Below, piece after piece: positions 34,651-43,902 of a DNA stretch of 64,000 nucleotides. A program made the translations under genes and the position numbers. How positions within the stretch are numbered: position 1 is the stretch's first letter; every line of letters begins with the position of its first letter. The notes beneath the pieces were generated by a model, which did not search any database, was not told where the DNA came from, and was given only the letters and a program-made list of their open reading frames with translations. Source of the DNA: UBA3263 sp964528425 (GTDB taxonomy: Bacteria > Bacteroidota > Bacteroidia > Bacteroidales > Muribaculaceae); assembly GCA_964528425.1 (NCBI GenBank), contig CAZGTD010000004.1, forward strand, positions 1 to 64,000, in the 5' to 3' direction.

Positions 34651-35325
34651 TTATCGGCGGCCGGTGAAAGTGGAAATCGCGCCGTAGAGGAAATAGAGGG
34701 CTATTGCCACTGCGAGGCCGGGCAATCCTATCCAGCAAACCAACGTAATGGTGATAAGAATAATCAAAAAGCGGGGATTATTCTCGCGGCCCGGCTTGAG
34801 ATTATGGAATTTGAGCGACGGCAGATGGATGGGCGACACCATCGATAAGGCTACCAACACAACCATAATTGCGTTGGTCCAGACGGAAGGTTCCCACGGC
34901 CGAGACTCGCTCCATAGCGATGCCATGCCAATCCAAAACAGCGCATTGGCCGGAATCGGCAAACCGATAAAACCCTCGACCTTCGATGTTTCCACATTAA
35001 AGCGGGCCAGGCGCAAAGCGCCGCAAACGGGAATTGCAAGGGCAAAATACGATGCAGGCGCCGGAAGCAATGTGTAGACCAAGGCTGCCGGAGCAACCCC
35101 GAAGCTAACAACATCGCAAAGCGAATCAAGCTCGGCCCCAATGGGCGAATAGGCCTTGAGGGCGCGGGCCGCAGCACCGTCGAGAAAGTCAAACAGCGCT
35201 GCCGCAATAATAGCCAGCGATGCCCCGAAAACGTTTCCGGCAAATGCCAGGGCAATGGCAACCGAACCCGAAGCAATGTTCAGGCAGGTAATGGTATTAG
35301 GAATCGATTTGACGATTTTATTCAT
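34651..35325 (-). CDS. pssA: CDP-diacylglycerol--serine O-phosphatidyltransferase
   Basis: 224 residues with about six membrane helices. It makes phosphatidylserine from CDP-diacylglycerol and serine. The CDP-alcohol phosphotransferase signature D-G-x2-A-R-x8-G-x3-D-x3-D is visible as FLDGAAARALKAYSPIGAEL followed by DSLCD. The gene overlaps the 3' end of psd by 8 bp, so the two consecutive steps toward phosphatidylethanolamine are coupled. Confidence 0.95.
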   Translation of the reverse strand: MNKIVKSIPNTITCLNIASGSVAIALAFAGNVFGASLAIIAAALFDFLDGAAARALKAYSPIGAELDSLCDVVSFGVAPAALVYTLLPAPASYFALAIPVCGALRLARFNVETSKVEGFIGLPIPANALFWIGMASLWSESRPWEPSVWTNAIMVVLVALSMVSPIHLPSLKFHNLKPGRENNPRFLIILITITLVCWIGLPGLAVAIALYFLYGAISTFTGRR

Positions 35326-36019
35326 CTTTATTATCAGGTTTTAGACGGCCAACAATGGTCATGCCTCCAACTGTGCGATCACCGATCTTAGCATAGATTT
35401 CAGTGCCCAGAGGCAGGAAAAGGTCCACTCGCGAACCGAATTTAATGAATCCCATGTGGTCTTCGATGTTGGCGGCAGTGTCGGGCTCGGCATAAGTCAC
35501 TATGCGGCGGGCCATTGCTCCGGCAATCTGACGCATGAGAACAGTCTGGCCGTCGTCGGTGCGGATAACTACGGTTGAGCGCTCGTTTTCAGTCGATGAC
35601 TTGGGCAGCCATGCCGACATGAAACGGCCATCGTGGTGTTTAACGTAAATAACCTCACCATCGACGGGAAACCAGTTGGCATGAACGTCAAACAGGTTCA
35701 TGAACACACTCAGCTGAATGCAGTTACATTTAAGATATTCAGGTTCGTAGGTTTCTTCCAAGGCAACTACCTTGCCGTCGACCGACGAAACGACAACATT
35801 TTTCCTGTCGCCGACAAAATTGCGTCGGGGCGAACGGAAAAAGTTAACCATCACCATATATAGCAAAACTGACAAAACGGTAACCGCTATGCCGGCCGGG
35901 GTGGAAATCCACCATATCAACACATTAAGCACCACCAGAAAGGCCGACGTAACAATAAGCAGGTCAACGCCTTCGCGGTGGAGTCTAACACGTTTCAGAG
36001 TTTTTCTGACTTTTCCCAT
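35318..36019 (-). CDS. psd: phosphatidylserine decarboxylase proenzyme, short type
   Basis: 233 residues, the short form common in Bacteroidota. It makes phosphatidylethanolamine at the inner membrane. One or two membrane helices lie near residues 20-60. The self-cleavage and pyruvoyl-forming Ser is in IKFGSRVDLFLP near residue 194 (GS bond). The conserved FMNLFDVHANWFPVDGEV segment lies near 108. It is transcribed divergently from proS and is followed directly by pssA. Confidence 0.95.
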   Translation of the reverse strand: MGKVRKTLKRVRLHREGVDLLIVTSAFLVVLNVLIWWISTPAGIAVTVLSVLLYMVMVNFFRSPRRNFVGDRKNVVVSSVDGKVVALEETYEPEYLKCNCIQLSVFMNLFDVHANWFPVDGEVIYVKHHDGRFMSAWLPKSSTENERSTVVIRTDDGQTVLMRQIAGAMARRIVTYAEPDTAANIEDHMGFIKFGSRVDLFLPLGTEIYAKIGDRTVGGMTIVGRLKPDNKDE

Positions 36020-36036
36020 GGTAAAATTTTAATACG

Positions 36037-36066
36037 CAAAGTTACGAAAATTTTCTTAAAAACAAA
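36037..36066 (-). promoter_or_regulatory. psd-pssA promoter
   Basis: On the minus strand TTTG (36063-36066) and TAACTTTG (36037-36044) are 18 bp apart, close to consensus. Confidence 0.7.
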
Positions 36067-36075
36067 TAATTGTTG

Positions 36076-36083
36076 TAACTTTG
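36076..36083 (+). promoter_or_regulatory. proS promoter -7 element
   Basis: TAACTTTG at 36076-36083 with an AT-rich -33 region lacking an exact TTTG. It lies about 30 bp before the proS ATG and overlaps the upstream half of the divergent psd promoter region. Confidence 0.65.
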
Positions 36084-36114
36084 CAGTCAAAAATACAAAA
36101 GACATCAATAAAAT

Positions 36115-37596
36115 ATGGCAGTAGAACTCCAATACCTTACCAAACGCAGCGAAAACTATTCGCAGTGGTATAACGACCTGGTAGTCAAAGCCGACCTGGC
36201 AGAGCAGAGCGCAGTTCGCGGCTGCATGGTCATCAAGCCCTACGGCTACGCTATCTGGGAAAAAATGCAGCAGCAGCTCGACAAAATGTTTAAGGAAACC
36301 GGCCATCAGAACGCCTATTTTCCCCTTTTGATTCCAAAATCATTTCTTTCGCGCGAGGCAGAACACGTTGAAGGCTTTGCCAAGGAATGTGCTGTTGTTA
36401 CTCACCATCGCCTGATGAATGACCCCAACGGCGGCGGTGTGGTTGTTGACCCCGAGGCACGCCTGGAGGAAGAACTCATTATCCGCCCGACCTCCGAAAC
36501 CATTATCTGGAATACATATAAAAACTGGATAACCTCTTATCGTGACCTGCCTATTCTGGTTAACCAGTGGGCAAACGTTATGCGCTGGGAAATGCGCACC
36601 CGCATGTTCCTGCGCACTGCCGAATTCCTCTGGCAGGAAGGTCACACGGCCCACGCAACCTCCGACGAAGCTCAGGAAGAGGCCATAAAAATGCTCAACG
36701 TTTATAAAACTTTTGCCGAAAAATATATGGCCGTTCCGGTCGTTACCGGCGTAAAAACCGCCAACGAACGCTTTGCCGGCGCACTGGAAACCTACACCAT
36801 TGAAGCAATGATGCAGGATGGCAAGGCCCTGCAGAGCGGCACCTCGCACTTCCTCGGCCAGAATTTCGCCAAGGCCTTTGACGTTAAGTTCGTTAACAAA
36901 CAAAACGAGCTGGAATACGTTTGGGCAACATCGTGGGGCGTATCGACCCGACTGATGGGCGCGCTGATCATGACCCACTCCGACGACAACGGCCTCGTGC
37001 TGCCGCCCCATCTGGCTCCCATTCAGGTCGTTATCGTTCCGATCTACAAAAACGACGAACAGCGTAACGCCGTAACTGAAAAGGTTATGCCGATTGTTGA
37101 GGCTCTCCGCGCCAAAGGCATTTCAGTTAAATACGACGACGCCGACAATCGCCGCCCCGGCTTCAAGTTCGCCGACTACGAACTCAAGGGCGTTCCCGTG
37201 CGCCTGGCCATCGGTGCCCGCGACCTCGAAAACGGCACTGTTGAGGTTATGCGCCGCGACACTCTTGAAAAAGAAGTAGACCGTCTCGACACGATTACCG
37301 AACGCATTCCGGCCCTGCTTGAAGAAATTCAGGAAAACATTTACCAGAAAGCCCTCAAGCAGCGCGAAGCCATGACCTACAAGGTCGACACCTACGAAGA
37401 ATTCAAGGCTCAGCTCGAAAAAGGCGGATTTATTCTTGCTCACTGGGATGGCACACCCGAAACCGAAGAGCGCATCAAGGAAGAAACCAAAGCAACCATC
37501 CGTTGCATTCCGCTCGATGCCCCGGAGGAAGAAGGAGTTGACATGCTCACCGGCAAGCCCTCACACCGTCGCGTAATCTTTGCCAGAAACTATTAA
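36115..37596 (+). CDS. proS: prolyl-tRNA synthetase, archaeal/eukaryotic-like type
   Basis: 493 residues. It charges tRNA-Pro with proline. The class II core shows motif 2, VMRWEMRTRMFLRTAEFLWQ, and a motif 3-like stretch near residue 280, STRLMGALIMTHSDDNGLVL. The editing insertion of the long bacterial ProS is absent, and the C-terminal extension ends in RVIFARNY with a terminal Tyr. These are features of the archaeal/eukaryotic-like form that Bacteroidota use. The anticodon-binding domain follows at about 300-400. Confidence 0.96.
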   Translation: MAVELQYLTKRSENYSQWYNDLVVKADLAEQSAVRGCMVIKPYGYAIWEKMQQQLDKMFKETGHQNAYFPLLIPKSFLSREAEHVEGFAKECAVVTHHRLMNDPNGGGVVVDPEARLEEELIIRPTSETIIWNTYKNWITSYRDLPILVNQWANVMRWEMRTRMFLRTAEFLWQEGHTAHATSDEAQEEAIKMLNVYKTFAEKYMAVPVVTGVKTANERFAGALETYTIEAMMQDGKALQSGTSHFLGQNFAKAFDVKFVNKQNELEYVWATSWGVSTRLMGALIMTHSDDNGLVLPPHLAPIQVVIVPIYKNDEQRNAVTEKVMPIVEALRAKGISVKYDDADNRRPGFKFADYELKGVPVRLAIGARDLENGTVEVMRRDTLEKEVDRLDTITERIPALLEEIQENIYQKALKQREAMTYKVDTYEEFKAQLEKGGFILAHWDGTPETEERIKEETKATIRCIPLDAPEEEGVDMLTGKPSHRRVIFARNY

Positions 37597-37599
37597 AAG

Positions 37600-37980
37600 C
37601 AGGGGACCGTCGGGCCGTCCGTCGCGCGCCGCCCGGTTCGGCGCGAGGAAAGTCCGGGCAACGCAGAGCACCATATTATCTAACGGGTAGCTGTCGGAAT
37701 AAATAACGGCAGAGTAGCGTGACAGAAAATAACCGCCCCGAAAGGGGCAAGGGTGAAAAGGTGGGGTAAGAGCCCACCGGAGCCGATGGCAACATTGGCT
37801 GCCGCACGCCTTATGGGTTGCAAGGTCAAGTAAACCGGCGCTTGAGGGTTGCTCGCCCGATTGCCGGAGGGTAGACTGCATCAGATAAATGACGGGCCGC
37901 GGAGCCGTTCGCACACAACAGCGCGATAACGGCCACCGCCGACATAACCCGGCTTACAACCCGACCGTCCCCGCTTTTTT
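37600..37980 (+). ncRNA. rnpB: RNase P RNA (class A) with its terminator
   Basis: The catalytic RNA of RNase P, which matures tRNA 5' ends. Conserved blocks are present in order: GAGGAAAGTCCGGGC (37648 area, P4/J4), ACAGAAAATAACCGCC, GGGTGAAAAGGTGGGGTAAG, a GTAAACCGG block, AGATAAATGACGG and the 3' ACATAACCCGGCTTAC. The 5' strand CAGGGGACCGTCGGG pairs with the 3' CCCGACCGTCCCCG to form P1. T-run 37975-37980 ends the transcript. It starts a few bases after the proS stop; TAATCTTTG at about 37574 could be its promoter with one extra base. Confidence 0.95.
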
Positions 37981-38054
37981 ACATATTACGCTACCGGCGG
38001 CGCCATTGCCGCCACAATTTTTTTTAGAATCTTTCAACTTTCATCTTTTTTTCA

Positions 38055-38062
38055 TAACTTTG
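38055..38062 (+). promoter_or_regulatory. promoter -7 element for the acyltransferase operon
   Basis: TAACTTTG at 38055-38062 with a T-rich -33 region. The leader before the ATG at 38088 is about 20 nt. Confidence 0.65.
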
Positions 38063-38087
38063 CGGTTGCAATTGCAATGATTTTTAG

Positions 38088-39248
38088 ATGACCGACCAAC
38101 AATTCAACGATATAGCTCCGTTCGATAACGGACCTGACTTCCACCAACATATTGAGCGCCTGGTGGCCGAACCATTATTTCAACATGCCGTAGAATGGGT
38201 GCTTCCGGGTGTCGGCTACTCCGAATTCAAGCAAAAATTACTCGACTGCCACACTCAGGAAGAGTTTCAGCATCGGATAATGCTTCCTTTTCTGGCAACT
38301 CTTGAAGCCAAAACGACCACAGGCGTAACCCTCGACGGAATTGACAATTACGCCCCCGAAAAAAATTACGTTCTAATTTCAAACCACCGCGATATAGTTC
38401 TCGACGCATCGTTTCTTAACCTCGGTCTGGTTCGCGGAGGCCGCCCTACCAGCGAAGTGGCAATCGGCAATAACCTGCTGATTTTTCCGTGGATCGACGA
38501 GCTTGTAAGAATCAACAAGAGCTTCATCGTTAAGCGCGACAACGGCATACGCGGTGCGCTTGAAGCGGCCAAACACCTGTCGGCCTACATTCACTATTGC
38601 ATCACTACCAAACACCAGAGCCTCTGGATTGCCCACCGCGAAGGGCGCGCCAAAGATTCCAACGACCGCACTCAGGAAGGCCTAATTAAAATGCTGACCC
38701 TCGGCGGGGCCGGTTCGCCGCTCGACTCCATTCGCGAAATAAATCTGCTGCCGGTCAGCATAAGTTACGAATTTGACCCCAACGACTACCTTAAGGTGCG
38801 CGAATTCCTATGCAAGCGCCGCGACCCGAACTTCAAAAAGTCGGAACATGACGACCTGCTGAGCATGGAAACGGGCATTATGCAGCCCAAGGGACGCGTT
38901 CATTTTGCAATGACCGAATGCATAAACCCCGAGCTCGACGCCCTGCCGCAAGATTTGAACCGCTCCGAAGCATGCGCCCAGGTTTGTGAAATCGTAGATT
39001 CACACATTCACCGCAACTACCGGATTTTTCCGATTAACTATATAGCCCACGATATGCTCATGGGCGAGCACCGTTTCGCCGACCAATACACCGAGGCTGA
39101 CATCAAGGCGGTTAACGACCGCATCGACGGTCAGTTGGCGAAGGTAGACCTTCCCGACATAACGGCTGAAGAGATGGCCTTTATGCGCGAAATGATGCTG
39201 ACAATGTATGCCAATCCTCTTAAAAATAAGATTTTAGCCCTGTCTTAA
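38088..39248 (+). CDS. PlsC/PlsB-like 1-acylglycerol-phosphate acyltransferase family protein
   Basis: 386 residues. The acyltransferase block has the catalytic H-x4-D as NHRDIVLD near residue 99. It is followed by the glycerol-phosphate-site motif INKSFIVKRD and LWIAHREGRAKDSNDRT, which corresponds to the FPEGTRSR block of the family. It has no strong membrane helix; peripheral membrane association is likely. The acyl acceptor is unknown; phospholipid, glycolipid or ornithine-lipid synthesis are all possible. A metallophosphoesterase gene follows 7 bp after the stop. Confidence 0.8.
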   Translation: MTDQQFNDIAPFDNGPDFHQHIERLVAEPLFQHAVEWVLPGVGYSEFKQKLLDCHTQEEFQHRIMLPFLATLEAKTTTGVTLDGIDNYAPEKNYVLISNHRDIVLDASFLNLGLVRGGRPTSEVAIGNNLLIFPWIDELVRINKSFIVKRDNGIRGALEAAKHLSAYIHYCITTKHQSLWIAHREGRAKDSNDRTQEGLIKMLTLGGAGSPLDSIREINLLPVSISYEFDPNDYLKVREFLCKRRDPNFKKSEHDDLLSMETGIMQPKGRVHFAMTECINPELDALPQDLNRSEACAQVCEIVDSHIHRNYRIFPINYIAHDMLMGEHRFADQYTEADIKAVNDRIDGQLAKVDLPDITAEEMAFMREMMLTMYANPLKNKILALS

Positions 39249-39255
39249 ACCATCA

Positions 39256-40428
39256 ATGAGAATTTCAATTATTCTCGCCCTTTCATTGCTGGTTATCCAG
39301 CTTCTGATTGATTTCTATCTTTACCTGGCCGTTCGCCGGCGAGCTCCGCGCCGCGCTCCTCTGGAAATAGCCCAAGGCGTATTTTTTCTAATTTACGCCC
39401 TGACCATCTTTTTCATCCCCGCGCGCACCGATGCCTATTCCAACGGGCTCAACGTGTTGATGTGGATGGTGTTCATATATTTTATGGTCTACGGGGCAAA
39501 GATAGTATATATTCTATTTGACATTATCGGACGCATATTCCGCGATAAATGGTTCAGCCGGGTTGGAATGGGCGCTGCCTTCCTTTTGGTTATCGCCATG
39601 TTATGGGGCGCATTCATCAACCGCAAGCACCTACAGGTCAAGGAAATCGAAATTCCGGTTGAAAATCTTCCGGAGAGTTTCAACGGCTACCGCATAGCCC
39701 AGATTTCAGACCTTCATCTTGGCACTTTCGGCTCCGACACTGCATTCGTTGCGCGCCTTGTTGACTCTATTAACTCCCTTCGGCCCGACCTGATAGTCTT
39801 TACCGGCGACCTCGTTAACCAGCGAGCCGACGAAGCAACTCCGTTCATTGCACCGCTTTCGCGTCTCGACGCCGCTGACGGCGTGTTTTCCATTCTCGGC
39901 AACCACGACTATGGCGACTACGTTGTCTGGGCATCTGAAACCGATAAGGAAGAAAACCTCGAGCAGTTGATGGACAATCAGATTGCCATGGGCTGGGAGC
40001 TGCTTACCAACTCGGCGGAAACCATTCACCGCGCCGCCGGCGACTCCATAGTTATTGTCGGGGTTGAGAACTGGGGCGACCCGCCCTTTACACGCTATGG
40101 CGACATCGATGTTGCCTACCCTACCTCGGGCGACTCAGCCACCAAAATACTGCTGACCCATAATCCCCGCCACTGGACCGACCTCGTGGCCCCAAACGAC
40201 ACCATGGCCTACGCTCTGACCCTCAGCGGTCACACTCATGCCATGCAGATGGAAATAAACAATTTATCGCCGGCTCAGCTCCGCTACCCCGACTGCTGGG
40301 GCGGACTTTATCCGGCGGCCGACGGCAAAAGATTCCTCTATGTAAATATCGGAGCCGGAACCGTAGGCTTTCCAATGCGCATAGGCGCAACCCCTGAAAT
40401 TACGCTCATCACCCTAAAACGCAAATGA
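39256..40428 (+). CDS. membrane-anchored metallophosphoesterase (YkuE-like)
   Basis: 390 residues. Three or four N-terminal membrane helices (about 1-120) are followed by a calcineurin-like phosphoesterase domain. Metal-binding motifs appear in order: ISDLHLG, FTGDLVNQ, LGNHDYGDY, LLTHNPRHW and LSGHTHAMQ. The topology puts the catalytic domain outside the inner membrane if the last helix is odd-numbered. The substrate is unknown; related enzymes act on phospholipid or UDP-diacylglucosamine head groups. The gene overlaps tex by 4 bp (ATGA). Confidence 0.85.
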   Translation: MRISIILALSLLVIQLLIDFYLYLAVRRRAPRRAPLEIAQGVFFLIYALTIFFIPARTDAYSNGLNVLMWMVFIYFMVYGAKIVYILFDIIGRIFRDKWFSRVGMGAAFLLVIAMLWGAFINRKHLQVKEIEIPVENLPESFNGYRIAQISDLHLGTFGSDTAFVARLVDSINSLRPDLIVFTGDLVNQRADEATPFIAPLSRLDAADGVFSILGNHDYGDYVVWASETDKEENLEQLMDNQIAMGWELLTNSAETIHRAAGDSIVIVGVENWGDPPFTRYGDIDVAYPTSGDSATKILLTHNPRHWTDLVAPNDTMAYALTLSGHTHAMQMEINNLSPAQLRYPDCWGGLYPAADGKRFLYVNIGAGTVGFPMRIGATPEITLITLKRK

Positions 40429-42557
40429 GAATTCCAACTACCGACCTCCCCTCGATTATCGGCCAGGACCTTAATCTCACCCGCAAACAGGTCAACGCAA
40501 CAATCAAACTCCTCGACGATGGCGCAACAGTGCCATTCATTGCCCGCTACCGCAAGGAAGCGACCGGCGAGCTCGACGAACAACAGGTCTACCAGATTTC
40601 GCGCCGCCTCGCGGCCCTGCGTGAGTTCCTTAAACGTCGTGAGTTCATTGTTGAACAAATCCGCGCTGCCGGCGCGCTCACCCCGGAGCTCGACGACCGG
40701 ATTGAACATACCCTCGATTCGGCAACGCTCGAAGACATATATCTGCCATTCAAGCCCAAACGACGCACACGCGCCGAAATTGCCCGCGAACGTGGTCTGG
40801 AACCATTGGCAAAAATCATCATGGCCCAGAACTCTACGGGCATTGCAGCAGCCGCAAAAAAATATGTTTCGCCGGAAGTCGCTACAGCCGATGAAGCTAT
40901 CGCGGGTGCGCTCGACATAATTGCCGAATGGATGAGCGAAAACGAAAAAGTGCGCAACCTTATCCGCTCAAAATATCAGCGTTCGGCAATGTTTTCGACC
41001 AAGAAGGTAAAGAACGCCGACGATGAACGCGAACTCTATGCTTCGTTCTATGATTATTCTCAACCGTTGCGCCTGGTGCCCTCCCACCGCTATCTTGGAG
41101 CGCGCCGTGGCGAAGAAGCCGGCATACTGAAAGTATCGATTTCCATCAACGATGACGAAATGATAGATCGCCTGGGCCGGTTCTTCATCAAACCGGGTGC
41201 TACTCCCGAAACGGCCGAACTGGTCGGTCAGGCCCTGCGCGACTCATATCGCCGGTTGCTTCGCCCGTCGATTGAAAATGAAATTGCAGCATCCGCAAAA
41301 GAAAAGGCCGACGGCGCCGCTATTGATAACTTCGCCGACAATCTCCGGCAACTGCTAATGGCTCCCCCGATGTTCGGCAAAAGAGTAATGGGTATCGACC
41401 CCGGATTCCGCTCGGGCTGTAAGGTTGTTTGCCTCGATGAACAAGGTAACCTGCTGGCCGACGATATTTTCAATCTTTCCGACCCCCACGGAGCCGCCTA
41501 TCTGCTCTGCTCAATGATTGCCGACTTCCGCATCGACGTTATTGCGCTCGGCTCAGGCACGGCCGGACGCGAAACCCAGCGCTATCTGCAGGATGTGCGT
41601 TTTCCGCGACGTGTTCAGGTAGTTATGGTAAATGAAGACGGGGCCTCGGTCTACTCTGCTTCCGATGTTGCCCGCGAGGAATTTCCCGACAAGGATGTTA
41701 CCGTGCGCGGTGCCATTTCAATCGGCCGCCGGCTGCAGGACCCGCTGGCCGAACTCGTAAAAATCGACCCCAAAAGCATCGGCGTAGGGCAATATCAGCA
41801 CGACGTTGACCAGACTCGCCTGAAAGATGCCCTGGACTTTACGGTTGAAAGCTGCGTCAACTCGGTAGGCGTCAATGTCAACACCGCATCGGCGTCGCTG
41901 CTGAGCTACGTCAGCGGAATCGGTCCGGCATTGGCCCGCTACATTGTTGACTACCGTCGCGAAAACGGGCCTTTCCGTCGGCGCAGCGACTTAATCAACG
42001 TTTCGCGCATGGGCGAAAAGGCTTTCCAGCAATGCGCCGGATTCCTGCGGATACCCGATGCTGAAAATCCGCTCGACAATACCGCCATACATCCCGAACG
42101 ATATGAGCTGGTTTCACAAATGGCACGCGACTTGCGCACATCGGTTAGCCAGCTGGTCAATAACCCTACTCTCGCCTCTAACATCCAGCTCCCCAATTAT
42201 CTTGACAAAGGTGTGGGTGTTCCAACCTTAAAGTTAATTATCGACGAGCTGTCGAAGCCCAAGCGAGAAGCTGCCGACGAAGTCACGAACGCCGAATTCG
42301 ATGAAACCATCTCATCGATTAACGACATCCGTCCCGGAATGACCCTGACGGGTAAAGTCAACAACATTACCGCATTCGGAGCGTTTGTCGACCTGGGAAT
42401 TAAGGAAAACGGGCTGCTCCACGTTTCACAAATGAGCGACCGGTTCGTCAATTCGCCATTTGAAATTGTCAACATGGGGCAGACCATCCGCGCAAGGGTG
42501 CTCGAAGTTGATCCGCTGCGCGGACGCATAGCCCTTACACTGAAACAAATGGAGTAA
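40425..42557 (+). CDS. tex: Tex-family RNA-binding transcription accessory protein
   Basis: 710 residues. Domains in order: N-terminal helical region with VPFIARYRKEATGELDEQQV, a YqgF/RuvC-like domain (RVMGIDPGFRSGCKVVCLDE near 323), helix-hairpin-helix motifs (VSGIGPALARYIVDYRREN near 500) and a C-terminal S1 RNA-binding domain (GMTLTGKVNNITAFGAFVDL near 640). Tex proteins bind RNA and RNA polymerase and influence gene expression; the E. coli relative is YhgF. It follows the metallophosphoesterase with a 4-bp overlap. Confidence 0.95.
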   Translation: MRIPTTDLPSIIGQDLNLTRKQVNATIKLLDDGATVPFIARYRKEATGELDEQQVYQISRRLAALREFLKRREFIVEQIRAAGALTPELDDRIEHTLDSATLEDIYLPFKPKRRTRAEIARERGLEPLAKIIMAQNSTGIAAAAKKYVSPEVATADEAIAGALDIIAEWMSENEKVRNLIRSKYQRSAMFSTKKVKNADDERELYASFYDYSQPLRLVPSHRYLGARRGEEAGILKVSISINDDEMIDRLGRFFIKPGATPETAELVGQALRDSYRRLLRPSIENEIAASAKEKADGAAIDNFADNLRQLLMAPPMFGKRVMGIDPGFRSGCKVVCLDEQGNLLADDIFNLSDPHGAAYLLCSMIADFRIDVIALGSGTAGRETQRYLQDVRFPRRVQVVMVNEDGASVYSASDVAREEFPDKDVTVRGAISIGRRLQDPLAELVKIDPKSIGVGQYQHDVDQTRLKDALDFTVESCVNSVGVNVNTASASLLSYVSGIGPALARYIVDYRRENGPFRRRSDLINVSRMGEKAFQQCAGFLRIPDAENPLDNTAIHPERYELVSQMARDLRTSVSQLVNNPTLASNIQLPNYLDKGVGVPTLKLIIDELSKPKREAADEVTNAEFDETISSINDIRPGMTLTGKVNNITAFGAFVDLGIKENGLLHVSQMSDRFVNSPFEIVNMGQTIRARVLEVDPLRGRIALTLKQME

Positions 42558-42567
42558 CCGCACTGAA

Positions 42568-42936
42568 ATGCGCTATCTTTTGAGTTTCGGCAGTAACGCC
42601 CCCGGTCGCGAAACATTCATGAAGCGCGCCGGCGAATGGCTCGCCGGCAACTTCACAAACATCGAAACCTCGGGCATTTATTCTTCGCCGGCTCTCAACG
42701 GCAAATCGGCCGATTATCTCAACATGGTTGCCCGAGGCGACTCCGAACTCGGAATTACGGCGCTGACCGATGCCGCCAAAGCATTCGAACGCTCGCAGGG
42801 GCGCACTGCCGAGAGCAAACTCCGCGGAGCGATTGAACTCGACATCGACATTATTGCAGCCGGCGCTACGATTCTGCGTCCGGTGGAATTTACGCGACCC
42901 TATTTTATCCGCGGCATCGAGCTGCTCAACTCCTGA
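42568..42936 (+). CDS. short HPPK-like protein
   Basis: 122 residues, about 37 shorter than true HPPK. The opening YLLSFGSNAPGRETFM matches the HPPK glycine loop and IELDIDII keeps the metal-binding Asp pair. The PHPRxxxRxFVLxPL block, which binds ATP in HPPK, is missing; instead RPVEFTRPYFIRGIELLNS ends the protein. It may be a degenerate, repurposed or divergent pterin-binding paralogue. It begins 10 bp after tex and its end overlaps the convergent spanin-like gene by 11 bp. Confidence 0.7.
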   Translation: MRYLLSFGSNAPGRETFMKRAGEWLAGNFTNIETSGIYSSPALNGKSADYLNMVARGDSELGITALTDAAKAFERSQGRTAESKLRGAIELDIDIIAAGATILRPVEFTRPYFIRGIELLNS

Positions 42937-43291
42937 AGCGCGCGGCGTGCCCTCCGAGCAGAAACCCGCAAACGGCAACCAACACATAAATCCATAGCTG
43001 CTTTTCATCCTTATGTGCGGGTTCTGAAACCTCGGTTTCCGTTTTTTCTTCGCAGGCAGCAGCTTCAACAACTGCATCGCGCCGGCGCTCAACCCTCACC
43101 TTAACCGCCTCTAACCTGGGTCTGACGGTGTCGGGCGGAATAATCCTCAAGTCGTCGAGACATATTGACAGGTCCTCGGCTAAAACCGCACGCAGAGTGT
43201 CGCGCCGCTCATAACTGACGCAATCGGTTATCTGCCGATGCTGACAACAGCCGCCCAAAATAAGGGCGACGGCCAAAATCACGATTCTCAT
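42926..43291 (-). CDS. lipoprotein with C-terminal membrane helix, u-spanin-like
   Basis: 121 residues. The N-terminus has a lipobox LGGC (Cys about 15). The middle is charged and partly coiled-coil (VRPRLEAVKVRVERRRDAVV). A hydrophobic segment at about 98-116 (LWIYVLVAVCGFLLGG) is followed by a short basic tail ARFRS. An outer-membrane lipid anchor plus an inner-membrane C-terminal helix in one small protein is the architecture of a unimolecular spanin, the phage protein that fuses the two membranes in the last step of lysis. It overlaps the endolysin gene by 4 bp (ATGA). Confidence 0.65.
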   Translation of the reverse strand: MRIVILAVALILGGCCQHRQITDCVSYERRDTLRAVLAEDLSICLDDLRIIPPDTVRPRLEAVKVRVERRRDAVVEAAACEEKTETEVSEPAHKDEKQLWIYVLVAVCGFLLGGHAARFRS

Positions 43292-43701
43292 ACCCCGAAA
43301 TATACTTCTGCTTCGCGCTTTCGACGGCGCACCAGTCCGCTGAGCACCTTACCGCCGGCATACTTCCATTTGGCGAACTCAGCCGCAATTCGGCGGTCGG
43401 AGGCATCGTTAACCACAAGCTTCATCAGAGTTGAGCGCATCAAGGCGCCAACACCGACATTATAGCCGAAACTTATCAACGCGGCCCGCTGATTTTCGGT
43501 CAGCTTAATGCCGGTCAGCGAGCGGTTGACGCACTCAACATCGGCCCGAAGCAATTCGTCGGCATGTTCGGCCGAGATTTTCATTCCTGGCCTAACCCCC
43601 GATGTGTGACCCCAGCCGATAGTCCATACGCCGGCATCACATCTGTAGGCCGACAGACGGAGCCCTTCAAATTCCTTAATCAATTCAATTGCCTTGTTCA
43701 T
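43288..43701 (-). CDS. phage-type GH24 lysozyme (endolysin)
   Basis: 137 residues. It cleaves the beta-1,4 bond between MurNAc and GlcNAc of peptidoglycan. The catalytic pattern E-x8-C-x5-T is visible at residues 12, 21 and 27 (EFEGLRLSAYRCDAGVWTIG), as in P22-like lysozymes where Cys replaces Asp. The C-terminal RAALISFGYNVGVGALMRST is typical. There is no signal peptide or SAR anchor, so release from the cytoplasm must depend on a holin. It lies between the holin-like and spanin-like genes. Confidence 0.92.
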   Translation of the reverse strand: MNKAIELIKEFEGLRLSAYRCDAGVWTIGWGHTSGVRPGMKISAEHADELLRADVECVNRSLTGIKLTENQRAALISFGYNVGVGALMRSTLMKLVVNDASDRRIAAEFAKWKYAGGKVLSGLVRRRKREAEVYFGV

Positions 43702-43703
43702 AG

Positions 43704-43898
43704 CTAATTCCTTTTATATTTATAGTCAATTCCAAGCAATGCGCCGGCAAAGGTCATACACTCACCGAAGCCAACCAATACCGACTGATGTATTTCGCCC
43801 GGAGGCTCTATGCAGAAGCCGCCAACCAGCAGTCCGCAACCGAGAGCAACCACTCCTACCGCAGCCCATAGCTGCGCCTGATTTCTGTTGTTTTTCAT
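43704..43898 (-). CDS. holin-like small membrane protein
   Basis: 64 residues with two membrane helices (about 8-28 and 38-57), a hydrophilic N-terminus MKNNRNQAQ and a basic C-terminus KYKRN. This matches class II holin topology. It starts 2 bp upstream of the endolysin, the normal order of phage lysis modules. A -7 promoter element ends 4 bp before its ATG. No sequence-family match can be claimed. Confidence 0.6.
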   Translation of the reverse strand: MKNNRNQAQLWAAVGVVALGCGLLVGGFCIEPPGEIHQSVLVGFGECMTFAGALLGIDYKYKRN

Positions 43899-43902
43899 AG
43901 TG

